From Rhinopithecus roxellana (taxonomy: Eukaryota; Chordata; Mammalia; Primates; Cercopithecidae): a stretch of 64,000 nt of DNA. Below the pieces are notes generated by a model that was given only the letters and a program-made list of their open reading frames with translations, did not search any database and had not been told where the DNA came from. Shown here in pieces: positions 11,821-24,560 of this stretch. Numbering within the stretch: the first letter of the stretch is position 1; the number at the start of each line of letters is the position of its first letter. A program made the position numbers and the translations under genes. Location of the stretch: NCBI RefSeq assembly GCF_007565055.1, contig NC_044560.1:45527030-45591029 (forward strand), given 5' to 3'.

Positions 11821-11919
11821 TCAAAATTTTACTGCAACACTCTACTTTGAAATGCATCAGAAAAGTAAGATGGACTGATGGATGGATCAAATGATAAAAG
11901 GATAGATCGGTTATGTAAT

Positions 11920-12266
11920 AAAGCATATGTATTAGGCCAGGCGCAGTGGCTCACACCTATAATCCCTGCACTTTGGGAGGCTGAGGTGGATGGATCACTT
12001 GAGGTCAGGAGTTGGAGACCAGCCTGGCCAACATGGTGAAACCCCATCTCTACTAAGAATACAAAAATTAGTCGACATGGTGGCATGCGCCTGTAATCCC
12101 AGCTACTCAGGAGGCCGAGGCAGGAGAATTACTTGAACCCGGGAGGCAAGAGTTGCAGTCAGCTGAGATTGTGGGCACTGCACTCCAGCCTGGGCTACAG
12201 AGCAAGACTCTGTCTCAAAAAATAAAAACTAAAAATAAATAAATTTTAAAAAGCATGAGTATTAAA
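11920..12266 (+). mobile_element. AluS with diverged TSD
   Basis: Body 11935-12250. Flanks AAGCATATGTATTA and AAGCATGAGTATTA form the duplicated target. Confidence 0.83.
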
Positions 12267-12695
12267 GTGTTCATGGTAGAATGGAAATTATACAGGTATT
12301 TGTAACAAAATTCATGTTTTCTGTGTTTGAACTTTTTCATAATAAAATATTGAGCACCCTTCCCCAAATATTACTGCAACATATTTGCACGCTATGAGCC
12401 ATTCAGATAATTCTTTTTTCAAAAGTCTACCTTATCCAGCATCCCACTACATATGACAGCACACATTTAACTACTAAATTGTATAGGATAGACAAAATGC
12501 CATGCGACTCTGAAATAAGGGTAATCACTATGGACTAGCCTGATAAGTGCCCCCAAGGAATGTCACTGTGAGTCTCATTTTTGCAGATTGTGGCAAGTAG
12601 AGAAATAGGAGAAAAAAATTAAACCATATTTAACTGTATGATTAAAGTATATTTAGTGCACAGAATGCCCCTATTCTAATAACCAGTGAATCAAC
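12255..12695. other. Intergenic sequence, nothing recognised
   Basis: AT-rich unique-looking DNA between Alu copies. Confidence 0.5.
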
Positions 12696-12696
12696 A

Positions 12697-12993
12697 TTTT
12701 TTTTTATTTTTTGAAACCGAGTCTCGCTCTGTTGCCGAGGCTGGAGTGCAATGGTGTGATCTCAGCTCACTGCAACCTCCACCTCCTGGGTTCAAGTGAT
12801 TCTCCTGCCTCAGCCTCCTGAGTAGCTGGGATTACAGGAACATACCACCACGCCCGGCTAATTTTTGTATTTTTTAGTAGAGACAGGGTTTCACCATGTT
12901 AGGCAGGCTGGTCTCAAACTCCCGACCTCAGGTGATCCGCCAGCCTCGGCCTCCCAAAGTGCTGGGATTACAAGCGTGAGCTCCTGCACCCAG
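12697..12993 (-). mobile_element. AluS, first of three tandem minus-strand Alus
   Basis: Near full-length reverse Alu, joined directly to the next one. Confidence 0.85.
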
Positions 12994-13287
12994 TCTTTTT
13001 TTTTCTGAAATGGTGTCTCACTCTGTTGCCCAGGCTGGAGTGCAATGGTGCGATCTAGGCTCACCACAACCTCTGTCTCCCCGGTTCAAGTGATTCTTCT
13101 GCCTCTGCTTCCTGAGTAGCTGGGACTATAGGCGTGCACCACCACACTGGCTAATTTTTATGTTTTTTGTAGAGATGGAATCTCACCATGTTGCCCAGGC
13201 TGGTCTTGACCTCCTGCGCTCAAGTACTCCTCCCACCTCAACCTCCAAAAGTGCTGGGTTTACAGGCATGAGCCACTGCACTTGGCC
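12994..13287 (-). mobile_element. AluS, second of three tandem Alus
   Basis: Near full-length reverse Alu from the T run to CACTTGGCC. Confidence 0.85.
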
Positions 13288-13446
13288 TACGCCCGCCACC
13301 TCACCCAGCTAGTTTTTTGTATTTTTTTAGTAGAGACGGGGTTTCACCGTGTTAGCCAGGATGGTCTCGATCTCCTGACCTTGTGATCCGCCCAACTCGG
13401 CCTCCCAAAGTGCTGGGATTACAGGCTTGAGCCACCACGCCCAGCC
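13288..13446 (-). mobile_element. AluY fragment, third of three tandem Alus
   Basis: Starts inside the body (CGCCCGCCACCTCACCC) and runs to the Alu 5' end. The 3' half is missing, which suggests deletion between Alus. Confidence 0.8.
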
Positions 13447-13505
13447 AAGCCCTATTTATATTTTAAGGCTAGTCAAGTGAATCACTGGGAGTGAAGATAG
13501 AACAA

Positions 13506-13848
13506 AGAAATCTATAACTGGGCCAGGCATGGTGGCTCACACCTGTAATCCCAGCACTTTGGGAGGCCAAGGCAGGTGGATGCCTTTGAGTTCAGGAGTT
13601 TGATATCAGTCTGGGCAACATGGAGAAACCTTGTCTCTACAAAAAATACAAAAATTAGCCGGCTGTGGTGGCCTATGTCTGTAATCCCAGCTACTTGGAA
13701 GGCTGAGGCTAGAGAATCACTTGAAGCCAGGAGGCAGAGGTTGCAGTGAGCCGAGATCGTGCCACTGCACTCCAACCTGGGAGAGAGAGCAAGACCCTGT
13801 CTCAAAAAAAAAAAAAGAAAAGAAAAAAGAAAGAACTCTATAACTGGT
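13506..13848 (+). mobile_element. AluS with TSD
   Basis: Body 13521-13833 with an A/G-rich tail. Flanks GAAATCTATAACTG and GAACTCTATAACTG are the TSD. Confidence 0.85.
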
Positions 13849-13888
13849 TGTGTCAATTAATTGTAAACGCCACTGCACTGAGACCAGC

Positions 13889-14193
13889 CTTTTTTTTTTT
13901 TTTGGTACGGAGTCTCGCTCTTGTTGCCCAGGCTGGAGTGCAAAGGCACGATCTCGGCTCATTGCAACATCCACCTTCCTGATTCAAGCGATTCTCCCAC
14001 CTCAGTCTCCTGAGTATCTGGGATTACAGGAGCCCGCCACCACTCCCAGCTAGTTTCGTTTTTTGTATTTTTAGTAAAAACAGGGTTTTCGTCATGTTGG
14101 CCAGGTTGGTCTCAAACACCTGACCTCAGGTGATCCACCCACCTTGCCCTCCCAAAGTGTTGGGATTACAGGTGTGAGCCACCGTGCCCAGCT
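13889..14193 (-). mobile_element. AluS
   Basis: T run from 13889, reverse body to CCACCGTGCCCAGC. Confidence 0.85.
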
Positions 14194-14204
14194 TGACCAG
14201 CCGT

Positions 14205-14530
14205 ATTTTATTTTTATTATATTTAAGGTATACAACATGATGTTTTGATACACATAAAGCCTGTCCAACCTGTGGCCTGTGAGTTGAATGCGGCCCAGGA
14301 CAGCTTTGAATATAGCCCAACAGAAATTTGTAAACTTTCTTAAAACATTGTGAAATTTTTTTGTGTGATTTTTTTGTTTGTTTGTTTGTTTGTTAGCTCA
14401 ACAGCTATCATTAGTGTTAGTGTATTTTATGTGTGGCCAAAGACAATTCTTTTCTTCCAATGTGGCCCAGGGAAGCCAAAATATATAAATAGTGGTTACT
14501 ATAGTCAAGCCAATTTATATTTATAAATTT
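14205..14530 (+). mobile_element. Old L1M 3' end split by a DNA-transposon-like insert
   Basis: L1M phrases GTATACAACATGATGTTTTG (14229-14248) and GGTTACTATAGTCAAGCC (about 14494-14511) are separated by a roughly 220-bp insert (14263-14480). That insert's GGCCTGTGAGTTGAATGCGG and CAATGTGGCCCAGGGAAGCC are those of a dispersed DNA-transposon relic whose family I cannot name with confidence. Confidence 0.5.
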
Positions 14531-14690
14531 ATTTATAAATATATTTATTTATAAATTTATTTATATTTATTTATATTTATATTTATATTTATTTTATATA
14601 ATTTATTATAAATTATATAAAATATAATAATATTTTATTATTAAAAATAAAAATATTAGCTTTATTTCTGGTGAAAGTTGAATTAAAGAC
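14520..14690. repeat. AT-rich low-complexity with perfect hairpin
   Basis: TTTATA-type units. At 14592-14622, 14-bp perfect arms TTTTATATAATTTA/TAAATTATATAAAA flank a 3-nt loop. Confidence 0.8.
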
Positions 14691-14697
14691 ATAAAAT

Positions 14698-15024
14698 CAA
14701 GTGGACTTTTTTTTTTTTTTTTTGAGATGGAGTCTCGCTCTGTCGCCCAGGCTGGAGTGCAGTGGCCAGATCTCAGCTCACTGCAAGCTCCGCCTCCCGG
14801 GTTTATGCCATTCTCCTGCCTCAGCCTCCCAAGTAGCTGGGACTATAGGCGCCTGCCACCTCGCCCAGCTAGTGGTTTTTTTTTTTGTATTTTTTAGTAG
14901 AGATTGGGTTTCACCGTGTTAGCCAGGATGGTCTCGATCTCCTGACCTCGTGATCCGCCTGTCTTGGCCTCCCAAAGTGCTGGGATTACAGGCTTGATCC
15001 ACCACGCCCAGCCCAAGTGGACTT
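14698..15024 (-). mobile_element. Young AluY with TSD
   Basis: TSD CAAGTGGACTT at 14698-14708 and 15014-15024. The T tail overlaps the left copy. Confidence 0.88.
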
Positions 15025-15029
15025 GTTAA

Positions 15030-15405
15030 CAGTTGCTGAGCTAGTCAGATTTACCTACCCAGCCATAGGCAGCACTAAACAGGTGCAGACCTCACCCACA
15101 GGTATAGACCATATTTTGCTAGGTCATAGCATGGTGGAGACTGAAAACTAGAATGTATCCTCTCTGCAAGCAATCATGCCCAAAACGTACAAGAGTGGCT
15201 AATCCACAAATGCCCAATTCCCTCTTCCAAACTCTTCAATCAGATAAGTCACTCTCCTGTCCTTAGTGGAGGGGGCAGGGGGAAAGGGAGAAGCTCACAT
15301 CTTCCTCTAATAAAAATTCCTCACCATGGAAACATGTTCAGTAGGAAATAAATATTTCCCTGCCTAGCACTTACTAGTTCAGCTCTATAAGAATAAAAAA
15401 AGAAC

Positions 15406-15441
<36 letters not shown>

Positions 15442-16000
15442 GAGATTTCCCAATTTGAAGTGAGGTAACTCTAGGAGGGCCTACATGATAGAAATCTAGA
15501 GGAGGAACTCCCCCTAAAGAAGTATCTAACTGAGATAATCTTCTTAAAGCACTAAGCACATTTTCTGGCATGTGGTAAGGGGTCAATTTATCTTCTAAGC
15601 TCCTATCATCATCATCATGGCTGTTGTTCTATACTTATCTATAATTCCCTTTCTGTGTGAAAACACAAAACAAATAAGAGCAAATCTATTAGAATGAATT
15701 CCTGGCCAAGTCTTGTCCAGAGGACAGAAACAATTTACATTTCATAGCACTGTTAAATTTTGCAAAGCAATTAAACATATATCACTTGATTCTCAGAACA
15801 ACCCTGGTAAGGCAGATATTACAATGGAAATTGCATCTTATGCAGGAGTTAGACTCTAAAGAAACATGTAAGGTAAAAATCAAATATAATAAAAATTAGT
15901 CACAAAAATTTTTTAAAGTTTCCTTTACAGTATATAAGCATACCATATCTCCATTAATCTAAATAGCTAACTTTTCCTTTGGTTGAGCTATAGATATAAT
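15030..16000. mobile_element. Unique sequence with old MIR pieces and (AC)n
   Basis: (AC)n occupies 15409-15438. 15500-15620 resembles a plus MIR 3' part and 15735-15850 a minus MIR/MIR3. The rest is unrecognised. Confidence 0.5.
15409..15438 (+). repeat. (AC)15 microsatellite
   Basis: Thirty uninterrupted bases of AC. Confidence 0.95.
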
Positions 16001-16010
16001 AGCTAATTTG

Positions 16011-16187
16011 CAGCCTGGGCAACATAGTGAGATTCTGTCTCTATAAAAATTAGCCAAATGTGGCAGTGCACATGTGATGTCCCAGACACTTGGGAGGATT
16101 GTTTGAGTCTGGGCAGTTGAGGCTGCAGTGAACCATGATCATGCCACTGCACTGTAGCTTGGGTAACAGAGTGAAACTCTGTCAAAA
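16011..16187 (+). mobile_element. AluJ, 5' truncated
   Basis: Begins at GCAGCCTGGGCAACATAG and ends at GAAACTCTGTCAAAAG, followed by microsatellites. Confidence 0.75.
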
Positions 16188-16340
16188 GAAATGAATGAAT
16201 GAATGAATGAATGAATGAATGAGAGAGAGAGAGAGAAAGGAAGGAAGGAAGGAAGAAAAGAAGGAAGGAAGGAAGGAAAAAAGAAAAGGAAGGAAGGAAG
16301 GAAGGAAGGAAGGAAGAAAGGAAAAAGAAAAAAAGAAATA
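16186..16340 (+). repeat. Compound (GAAT)n-(GA)n-(AAGG)n microsatellite in an Alu tail
   Basis: About eight GAAT units, then GAGA, then a long interrupted AAGG/AAAG tract. It evidently grew from the Alu poly(A) tail. Confidence 0.92.
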
Positions 16341-16436
16341 GCTGACTTGCATTTAGAGGCTATATTGTACAAAAAATGAGGGTAGTATATTTAAACACCA
16401 ACACTTTTGGCAGCAAGATGCCCATACTGTAAAAAG

Positions 16437-16812
16437 TATAAGAGAACCGAGCGCGGTGGCTCACACTTGTAATCCCAGCACTTTGGGAGGCTGAGGCAGG
16501 TGGATCACCTGAGGTCAGGAGTTCGAGACCAGCCTAGCCAACATGGTGAAACCCCATCTCTACTAAAAAAATTCAAAAAACTGTCCAGGCATGGTGGTGG
16601 GCACCTGTAATCCTAGCTAATTGGGAGGCTGAGGCAGGAGAAGTGCTTGAACCCGGGAGGCAGAGGTTGCAGTGAGCTGAGATCGCGCCATTACACTCCA
16701 GCCTAGGTGACAAGAGTGAAACTCCATCTCAAAAAAAAAAAAAGAAAAAAGAAAAAGAAAAAGAAAAAAAAGGAAAGAAAAAGAAAAGAAAAAAGAAAAG
16801 GATAAGAGAACT
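16437..16812 (+). mobile_element. AluS with TSD; last Alu before the 17.9-kb gap
   Basis: Body 16446-16800 with an A/G-rich tail. Flanks ATAAGAGAAC on both sides form the TSD. The next Alu does not appear until 34669. Confidence 0.85.
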
Positions 16813-19800
16813 GACACTAACTATGGAAACAGCAATTTGTGCCACCCTTGCTTCACTTCCCTGCATCTTGTGCCCATTAAGTAGAATTCAGGGTAGCTTC
16901 ACATTTAAGTGGATTTTCATTCTCTCTCTATATATATTTTTTTATTTTTATTTCTTTAGTTTTCTGGTGAGAACTGGAAAACCTGCTAGACTAATTCTAA
17001 AAGAACTGTAACACTGCTTTTAAAATGATGTTTGGTTTAATGGGAGTAAGCTAAACAGATATGTAATATGTCTCCACTAGATAATAATAATCTGCAGTTT
17101 TGAGTTTCAAGTGACTTAACCAAAGTCACCATCCAGCAAACCCAAACCGGCTGACTTCTATCCCATCCTCCTGGAACTATACAACATCACATCCTCCCAT
17201 TAACTAGATAGTGTAACTAAGGCGGTCTTTATTAGCAAAAGTAGGTACTGACTTAATCAGATCCTACCTAGGCAGATAGTGACTTTTCCTAGTGAAATAT
17301 TAGTGTAGATCTAGAGAAATGTTAAAACTAGTCCACCCAGACTAGAGCTCAGCAAAGAGACATAAGGCACATGTCCTTGTTCTTGTGAAAATGCTATCAT
17401 ATCTTTAATGACTATTGTCAAGACCTCTCATCCACAAGACTGAAAAATATCCTGAAAGTGAAAAAATGATTTACCAAGCAACACTACAGAGTAAATTGTT
17501 TCACATTTGTTAAGTTGTGAGAACACAAAAATGATACCTAGCTCAAGCAGATGGAAGAGACAGTGGTCTCAATGACTTCATGTTTAAATATGAAATGTGC
17601 AACTATTTGGTATATGATATCAGAGTAAAAATTAAGGTAGCCTCATGAAAATGTGACCACTATATAACAACAAAACTGTATAGTACTAAGAGCACCCATA
17701 TTTGAGCACTCCAAATATGTGATAGTAAATCTTCCTATTCTGATCCTCATTTTGTAGGTAAGAAAACTGAGATTCAGAGAGGCTGAGTAACTTTAATCAG
17801 GATCACATAGTTAAGAAATGGCAGAGCCAGAATTTGACCCTAAGATTATCAATTCCAAAGCCTATGTGCCTTCCAGAATATCATTCTCTGTCTCAAATAA
17901 GAAACCTTCCCAAGTAAGGGAATCAGTTTGAAAAACACAATATAAATATCTCTTACATCATAAGTATTTAGCTCTCACAACTGATAATATGCTTCCCAAA
18001 CTTCATCTCATTTACTGTAAGAATATTTTATCTTAAAGTAACAACAAAAAAAATGTAACCCATTAAGTATGTATTTTGAATATACTGCACTAGAATACTG
18101 GTTCCCAAAGTTGAGCATGGATTCCTGCTCATAATCTCCTGTGAGTCTCCTTCAGATTATTTATTGGACCTCATAGGTGGTGGTAGCAGAGAATAATTCA
18201 GTCCCTTACCCTGAATTGTATTATATAGTATCAGTATTAGAGTAAATAAGTTCTGAAACTGCTGGAGGTTTGAATGACAGATATCTTAAATCAAGATAAA
18301 AGTAAAATCAAGGTTTAAAAAAACTCTAAATTTTTAAAACAGTTACTCAAAAAGCTAAAATTTTGAAATGATAGTTATTATACTGTAATTCCTTTCCTTC
18401 TCTCAGCTAAATTTTCACTAGCAATCTTTACTGTATGTGGGCTTCTAAATTCAATGTCAGGATTAGGACTAAGAATTAGTCTTGTCTTTTAATCCAATCT
18501 ATTAACTCTTGCACTTGATTCCCTCTAGCAACAAGAGCAACTTTATTATAAAGTCTTAGTTCCTGATATATGTGGAAAGATGATGTTGTTGAAGTACCAT
18601 CAATAAAGCAGATGCTTCACAGTGGTTGTCATTAATTTGTGCTGATCTTGATACTACCTTGCTTTTGTAACCAACATTTACATTTGCAAGCCTGTAGAAT
18701 TTGAGAGAAGGTTTACCAGTGTAACCTGTAATGATGGCAAAGAAGGAAACAAACAGGGCTATATGAAGACTAAATAAAATGGGAACCACACAAACTGGGA
18801 TATAAATTTGTCAAAAAAAAAAACGCATTAAATGGGTAACACAAAAGAACACATTATCTCGATTCCAATTGGAAGGCAATGGCCAAATATCTGGGATTTT
18901 TCCTCTTTCTGCTTCTCTAATTAAACAGTGGAATCTACATTAATATTTTCCAGAGAAGACATCTGAGTTCTTAGTTTTATATGATGAGTGGTTTAGATGA
19001 CTAATATAGGTAAGATGTAACTTTTATGCCAAGGAATACAGCAATGAAAGATGAATTAAATGATTTAACTTTTAAAAAATACTTTTTATCTTAGCTTGTA
19101 AAAACAAAATGAAAAAAAAAAAAAAAAGCTTTTTATCTGGTTAAAAAAAACCAAGAACACAAAACTCTTACAACCATTCCACAAGAGTTTTACCACCAGT
19201 GTAGTCTGAACCCAAGGCTCTCCAAGTGGGTCTCAAAGCAAGGCCTCTGGACCACCCTGGATCGTGTGTAACGAATACAGAATCCAGAGGCTTTCTAAAA
19301 ACTTTAGCTTTTGCTCAGTTTCCCCCCACAAATAGTTTTTTTTAATGTAGGATCCAAAGCACAGTGAATTCTTTGTGTTTCTAGATAAAGAAACCCAACA
19401 CACGGAAATACGACCATCTTTCATATGAAAATCTGAGCAAATGACTCTCAAATCCACTATCCTTTACTAAGGAAATAAAGGGATTCTAGAAAAGAAAAAC
19501 TCTTGAACAAATAACGATGCCCTTAAGTGGAATGGATTGTTTTGTGAGGTAGTGGTTCCTCTTCCTCTTCCACTGGAAAAATGGAAACAAATACTGGCTG
19601 AAAACCGAGGTGTTCTGAAGAGGTTTCTACATTAGGGTGGGAGGTGGAACCAGCTACTGGTACTTCAGGCTGGGAGAAGTTCTCAACTAATTTCACAATG
19701 ACTGAGAAAACATGTCAGAAAAATACATAGTTGACGGGTCTTACGCTTTTTAGACCTCTAATAAAGGCTTAAAATTCATTCATTTAAAAAATTAAGTGTT

Positions 19801-19970
19801 TATAAAAAACATTTATTACAAAGAAGGAAACTGAAGAAAAGAAATGGGAAGAAAACAGTCCCCCAAACTCCTGAGAAAGACTCGATTTGATAAGTTAACA
19901 GCCTTCAAGATCCCCTATCCCCGTTCCCGTGGTGCAAGGCTGTTATTCATCAAATAATTTAGATCGTCCC
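16806..19970. other. Alu-free intergenic sequence downstream of FOXD3
   Basis: About 3.2 kb of AT-rich sequence with no Alu, L1 or LTR that I can recognise, apart from an old MIR at about 17700-17885. No ORF with a recognisable product; the longest are 60-77 codons and look random. Confidence 0.6.
17700..17885 (-). mobile_element. MIR SINE
   Basis: Reverse MIR with AAACTGAGATTCAGAGAGGC and ATCACATAGTTAAGAAATGG. Confidence 0.7.
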
Positions 19971-20089
19971 CTTTGTGTTCAGCAATGCTAGGCAGTCAGG
20001 AACTCACCAGGAACTCACAGGGCAACACTAATGACAATGGCTCATTAATTGGCACGGTGAGCTTCAAGAAGGAGCAACTGACCTGGGCA

Positions 20090-21250
20090 GGGAGGCTCAG
20101 GAAGGCTTCGCGGAGGAGACGCTGCATCCCAGGGGAACCTCGAGAGCAAAGAGAACGTTTAGAGTTTAGGATTGTTCCGGGGCGGACAAGAGAGCTCCCC
20201 GCGAACCTAGGCACGCGCCCTTTGCAGAAAGGGGTTACAGGGGCTTTTTCGGAGAAAACTGAGTCTTCCTTACCATCTGTTGAGAGGAAAGTGGGAGGGA
20301 TGGAGGCAGGAAAAGAACCAAAGTTCTCCCCTTCACTAAGACGTGCACCGCAGCTCTGGTCCCCGGACCCCGGGAAGCAGCATGGCAAACGCGGAGTCCG
20401 CAGAGGCGGGAGCGGCGGGGCCGGGGATGGCGGAGAGTGTGCTTCTCGCTGCCGGTTCGCGGCCGGGGGTGGGGGACACTCCTGTCCATCCCCCAGCCCG
20501 GCCGGGTCGCCAGGGTCCTCACGCTAGGGCTGTGGCTTAATTAGACCGTGGTAAACTTGCCCCTATTTCCCCAGAGATCCCAGGCTGGGTCCTCTCGGCC
20601 TCCCAGGTTCACTCTGAGGGGATTTATTTTCCTTCGCGAGCCTCCCATGAGCCGCCAACTGAGTCGCCGCGGGACTGGGACGGGAGCTGAGGCCCCACCG
20701 CGCGCCCCGCTGCACGCCCAGCTCCGCGGAGGGTGCCTTTCACACCTGGGTTTCCTTCGTAATTAATTCGTATTCTCTTCTCCCTTCCCTCCCTCCAGGC
20801 AGGGGCAGCTGGAGTCCCGCAGGCCGAGCCCTCGAGGTTAGCACGGGGGTGATCTTGGCGTGGGCAGAGGGTTGGGGCGCCCTTGGGGACCGATCCCCGA
20901 CACGACAGCACTGTGGTTGGGCCGCTGGGCGAGGGGAGCTTCGGGCCTGCAGTTCCCGCCTTCTTTCTTCCCTCCCAAATCATGAGGCCAGAAGGAAATG
21001 GGGCCGTCGGTCCCGGCAGAACCGCCCATCGCCGGGCCAGAGGCGCCCAGGCCGCGGGAAGCCCCAGGGTCCAGGTCCACAGCCTTCCCGGAGCTGAGTT
21101 CCATCGGCCTGGCGCGTCTGTGTCTGTCTTTCCCTTCTCTCAACCCTCCCCAGTCTTCCTTGCCCCCGAGTCTGCTGTTTTTGTTTCCTCAAGTGGCGCC
21201 TTCTTGCTGGGTAAAGCACACTTTTTCCTCCTCCGAGTACTTCCATAGCT
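20090..21250. promoter_or_regulatory. CpG-rich block downstream of FOXD3
   Basis: High G+C with many CpGs about 4.5-5.5 kb past the FOXD3 3' end, without repeats. Overlapping ORFs up to 184 codons exist on both strands but have low-complexity Arg/Gly/Pro content typical of GC-rich noncoding DNA. It may be a satellite CpG island or an unannotated promoter. Confidence 0.45.
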
Positions 21251-24200
21251 TGCACTTGGGCTGCTGAGTGACCCTGGGTAAGTCCCAGAACCTTTTGGGT
21301 GGGCCTGTGTGAAAAGAGGACCAGGGTGACCCCGGAGGCCACTTCTAATGCCGATATTCTTCAGCACCAGAGGACTCAGGCAAGAGAGTGAAGGTGTCCC
21401 TCTTCTTCCCCACCTCGCCCCTGATGGGACTGAGCTGTGTGCAAAAGCACAGATCATCTGGAGAAGAGCCTTAGGTAGCAGTTTTATGTTAAAATGGGGG
21501 AGGGGACCAATTTAATTCTGCATTAAGGAAAATTCTAATATATGACAACACTTCAGGAAATAAAAATAAGATGGTTATGCTTTCCTTACAGACACCCTGG
21601 CTGGTTTTACATTTATTTTCAAATTTTGTTTTGTGTACCCCAGGGAGCAAAGAATGGCTTGTACATTCCTCAGAGGGCAAGGGGAGGGGGAGTGACGAAG
21701 AGAGTAGTTGGCTCTGGGTGTAACTCTGCCAACTGTTGGAGGGCAGCAAGGGGAGGGTCGTCTTTTAAGTGGGTTTGGGATCTGGTTACCTTTAATTCGC
21801 CTCCCAGGCCGCATCTTGCACTAATGGGTGTCTGTCAGCGGTGGACTCAGGTTTCCCCACTCGCCTCGGATAGTGGAAGCATAGGGGCAAACAGCAGAGT
21901 AGGCCGCTCTGCCAGAGAGGAGAGAGAGATATGCCCTGCCCCTGGAGCTGGGGGTGCAGGCTGAAGGATGGGTGGGCACCGAGGGCTTCTCCGCAGGCAT
22001 GGTGAAAGGGCTACAGACCAGGAGGAGGCTCCACCTTTTAAAAGCCCTTTCTGAGGTGGGAGTTTCCTGGGATGGGTTCTGCAACCCCTCTTAGAAAAAT
22101 CCACCTGTCATACCTAAAATCAAATTGTTCAAAACCAAGCCAACCTATTTGGTAGTGTACCAGTGCTTAGAACAGAGTTGTTTCTTCGTGCAGAGGCCAT
22201 TAAAAAACAAACTCTACATGCCCCCAGTACTTTACAGTTTATAAGACATTTTTCACTGACACCAATTCACCTAATTCTGCAAGCCCGGGTGACAGGCAGA
22301 CTCATTCTCACTGAAGAGTCGAGGAAATGCAGACATGCAAAGAAACCAAGCAGCTTGTCCAAAATCACAGTTAGGAAATGCCTAATCCCTGTTGGAACGC
22401 CTTCTGGCAAGGCCTTTCTCATCCCGCTTCTTCCTGTCGCCTCCTCCCTTGAAACAGACGGCCCCCCACAAAGCTCAGCCTGGCACTTTCAGAATGCCCT
22501 TTCAACCTCCTGCCTTCACTACTTTATTCTGCAGCTTGCACCACCGGGGACACAGGTGGAGTCGGGGGACATAAGGCTCTGAAACACACTTTCTGAAAGG
22601 AAGATCTGAAAGATCACATACCCTTCAGGACAGTTTCTCAAGGGACTCAAGTTAAAAATACACACCTCTCTCACACACATATCAGCCTTTCATGTTCTCC
22701 TTACTACCAAGACTCACCCTATAAACCACGTGAAATAAATAACCTCAAATATAACTCTTAATTGCTTCCAAGTCAATGTTTCCTCATCACTAAACTTTAC
22801 TGCCTCCCAATCTTTAGGACAAACTCCTCTTGGGACTCTGTTCCTCCCAGGACACAGGCGGAGGAAAGGAGGAAAGCAGCTTCTCGAGATTCGACCTAGG
22901 CGTACGGGGCCTGAGAATAAGCAAGGATGTCAGAAGGCTCAGAGCCTGGGAGGGAAGGAGAGGCCTCTGGGGCTGGGGCTGGACCCTTCCAGACAAACCG
23001 CGGTCTTCCGTCTGCTCGTCGCCCCCTACAGGCCACATCTGCCATCGCATCGAGAGCCCTCAGCCCGCACATGTTTTGCTCTACTCTTCGTTCGCCTTTC
23101 CCTGGACATCCAGATCCACCTTCCGGAGGGACTAGATGCGTGCGGTCCCACTCAGAACTTGGTCCTGGGAACACTGTAGGGGCCACAGGCCTCAGGGCTG
23201 GATTGATTTTTCTAGGAATAAGTGCTAGAGAAAGTAGAAACGTCTAAATGCATGTGTAGCCGAAAGCTAAAATCTTCCCCATAACAATCAACCAGCTTCC
23301 TCCTTTTATTGCAAATAAATCTGCCCTCCCTTCCTTTAGTTTTCTTTTCTTAAGTGGAATAAAAAGTGGGTATCAGTAGAGTTGCCTTTAAATCTCAACG
23401 AGAGAGCTGTTTCCAGTGCCGTTTGTCGCAGATGCCTGAGTTCCATAACATCAAATGGGTTTCAGGCTTCCATCCGCCCTACCACTAAGTGCTTGCGATC
23501 ATTATCTATGATATTTGCATTTCCCCTTCTGTGCTAAATCTTCGAGGTTTAAAAAGCTTAAACCAAAAAGAGTTTTTGAGGGTGCGACGGCCGGGCCCAT
23601 CTTCCTGACATCTACCGGGACTTTAAATAACCGCTGGCAGGTTGGGGGTCTGGGTCCGAGAGTTTCCTGCCCTCCACGACATAAAGGAAGGGGACCATCT
23701 CTAGGCCGTCGTTCAAGGGTAAGAATTGGCTGGAAGGAAAGTTGCCGGCAGGTCTCTGCTGTTCACCCCGCCGCCTAATGAATGTAGCGCTAGAAAAAGC
23801 CCTGCGAGTCTCCGGCGGCGGCTTGTGGCTGAGTGTCACGCTGCTGACGCAGGCTCGGCCGGTATTGCTGCTATGCGAGGAAATATGAGCGAGTAATTTT
23901 ATAAGTAACAAAGGATCAGGGATGGAATGAGGCCCCTGTTATCCAATGTCATTTAGAAGCCTTGGATCAGCAGCTTCTTGAGGCTAAAAGTGAATTCAAG
24001 AAGCCCTGCCTTTCCCTTTTCCCAGGGGGTGTCAGCTAAATTTAGAAATAACCTCTCTATGTGTTTGCACAAATCATGTACCATTTGCTGTTTGTGTAAA
24101 AACCGATTAGCCAGACACAACTGTGAAACAACTTGTTACTTTTATAGCTGCAACACACAAACAAAATTAGATCCGTTTAGTTTTCCTTGTAAAAGGAGAT

Positions 24201-24560
24201 TAGAAGGGACCCGCCCGGAGACCGTGTGGTCCATAATCTCCTCTCGGTGAAGGTTACCATTGCTCCTCTCTCGCGGTGGTTATCAGGTTCTTGTTTATCA
24301 AGTTAAACTATCTCACCCCCGGCAGCTTGTTTTATTTTAGGACCCTGATCCCGAAGGAATGTTTACTCAAGGACACAATAATGTTTACGGTTTACCAGGA
24401 AAACAGATTCGGTATTTGCAAGGAAGTGTCTTTCAAAGCAACTCCCAGCCCACGTCGACAGAGGAGAAATGAGGCTGGGATCCGCTATGGTGAGGCATCT
24501 CCACCACCAGGGAGGCAAAGTGGACAACACTGGGGACTGGCCGGGTTTAACCAAAAGGAC
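21250..24560. other. Alu-free unique sequence between FOXD3 and the downstream CpG block
   Basis: Mixed-composition sequence with one old MIR-like piece (22217-22390). The parts at about 23500-24300 contain AT-rich stretches with GATTAG and AATTAG cores that may be regulatory. Open frames up to 140 codons show no domain and are treated as chance. Confidence 0.55.
22217..22390 (-). mobile_element. MIR/MIR3-like SINE
   Basis: Diverged: GTACTTTACAGTTTATAAG, then CAAGCAGCTTGTCCAAAATC. Confidence 0.45.

Noticed and set aside
1..16800. ALG6, the expected downstream neighbour of FOXD3 in human
   Set aside because: From remembered human spacing the ALG6 start would fall beyond the left edge of the window, and no exon was recognised here.
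19200..19310. MER5/Charlie-like sequence (TCTCAAAGCAAGGCCTCTGG)
   Set aside because: Only a short phrase resembles the family; too weak to call.
19973..20527. 184-codon plus-strand ORF
   Set aside because: Arg/Gly/Ser/Pro-rich low-complexity product in a CpG-rich block, with equally long frames on the other strand. No recognisable motif.
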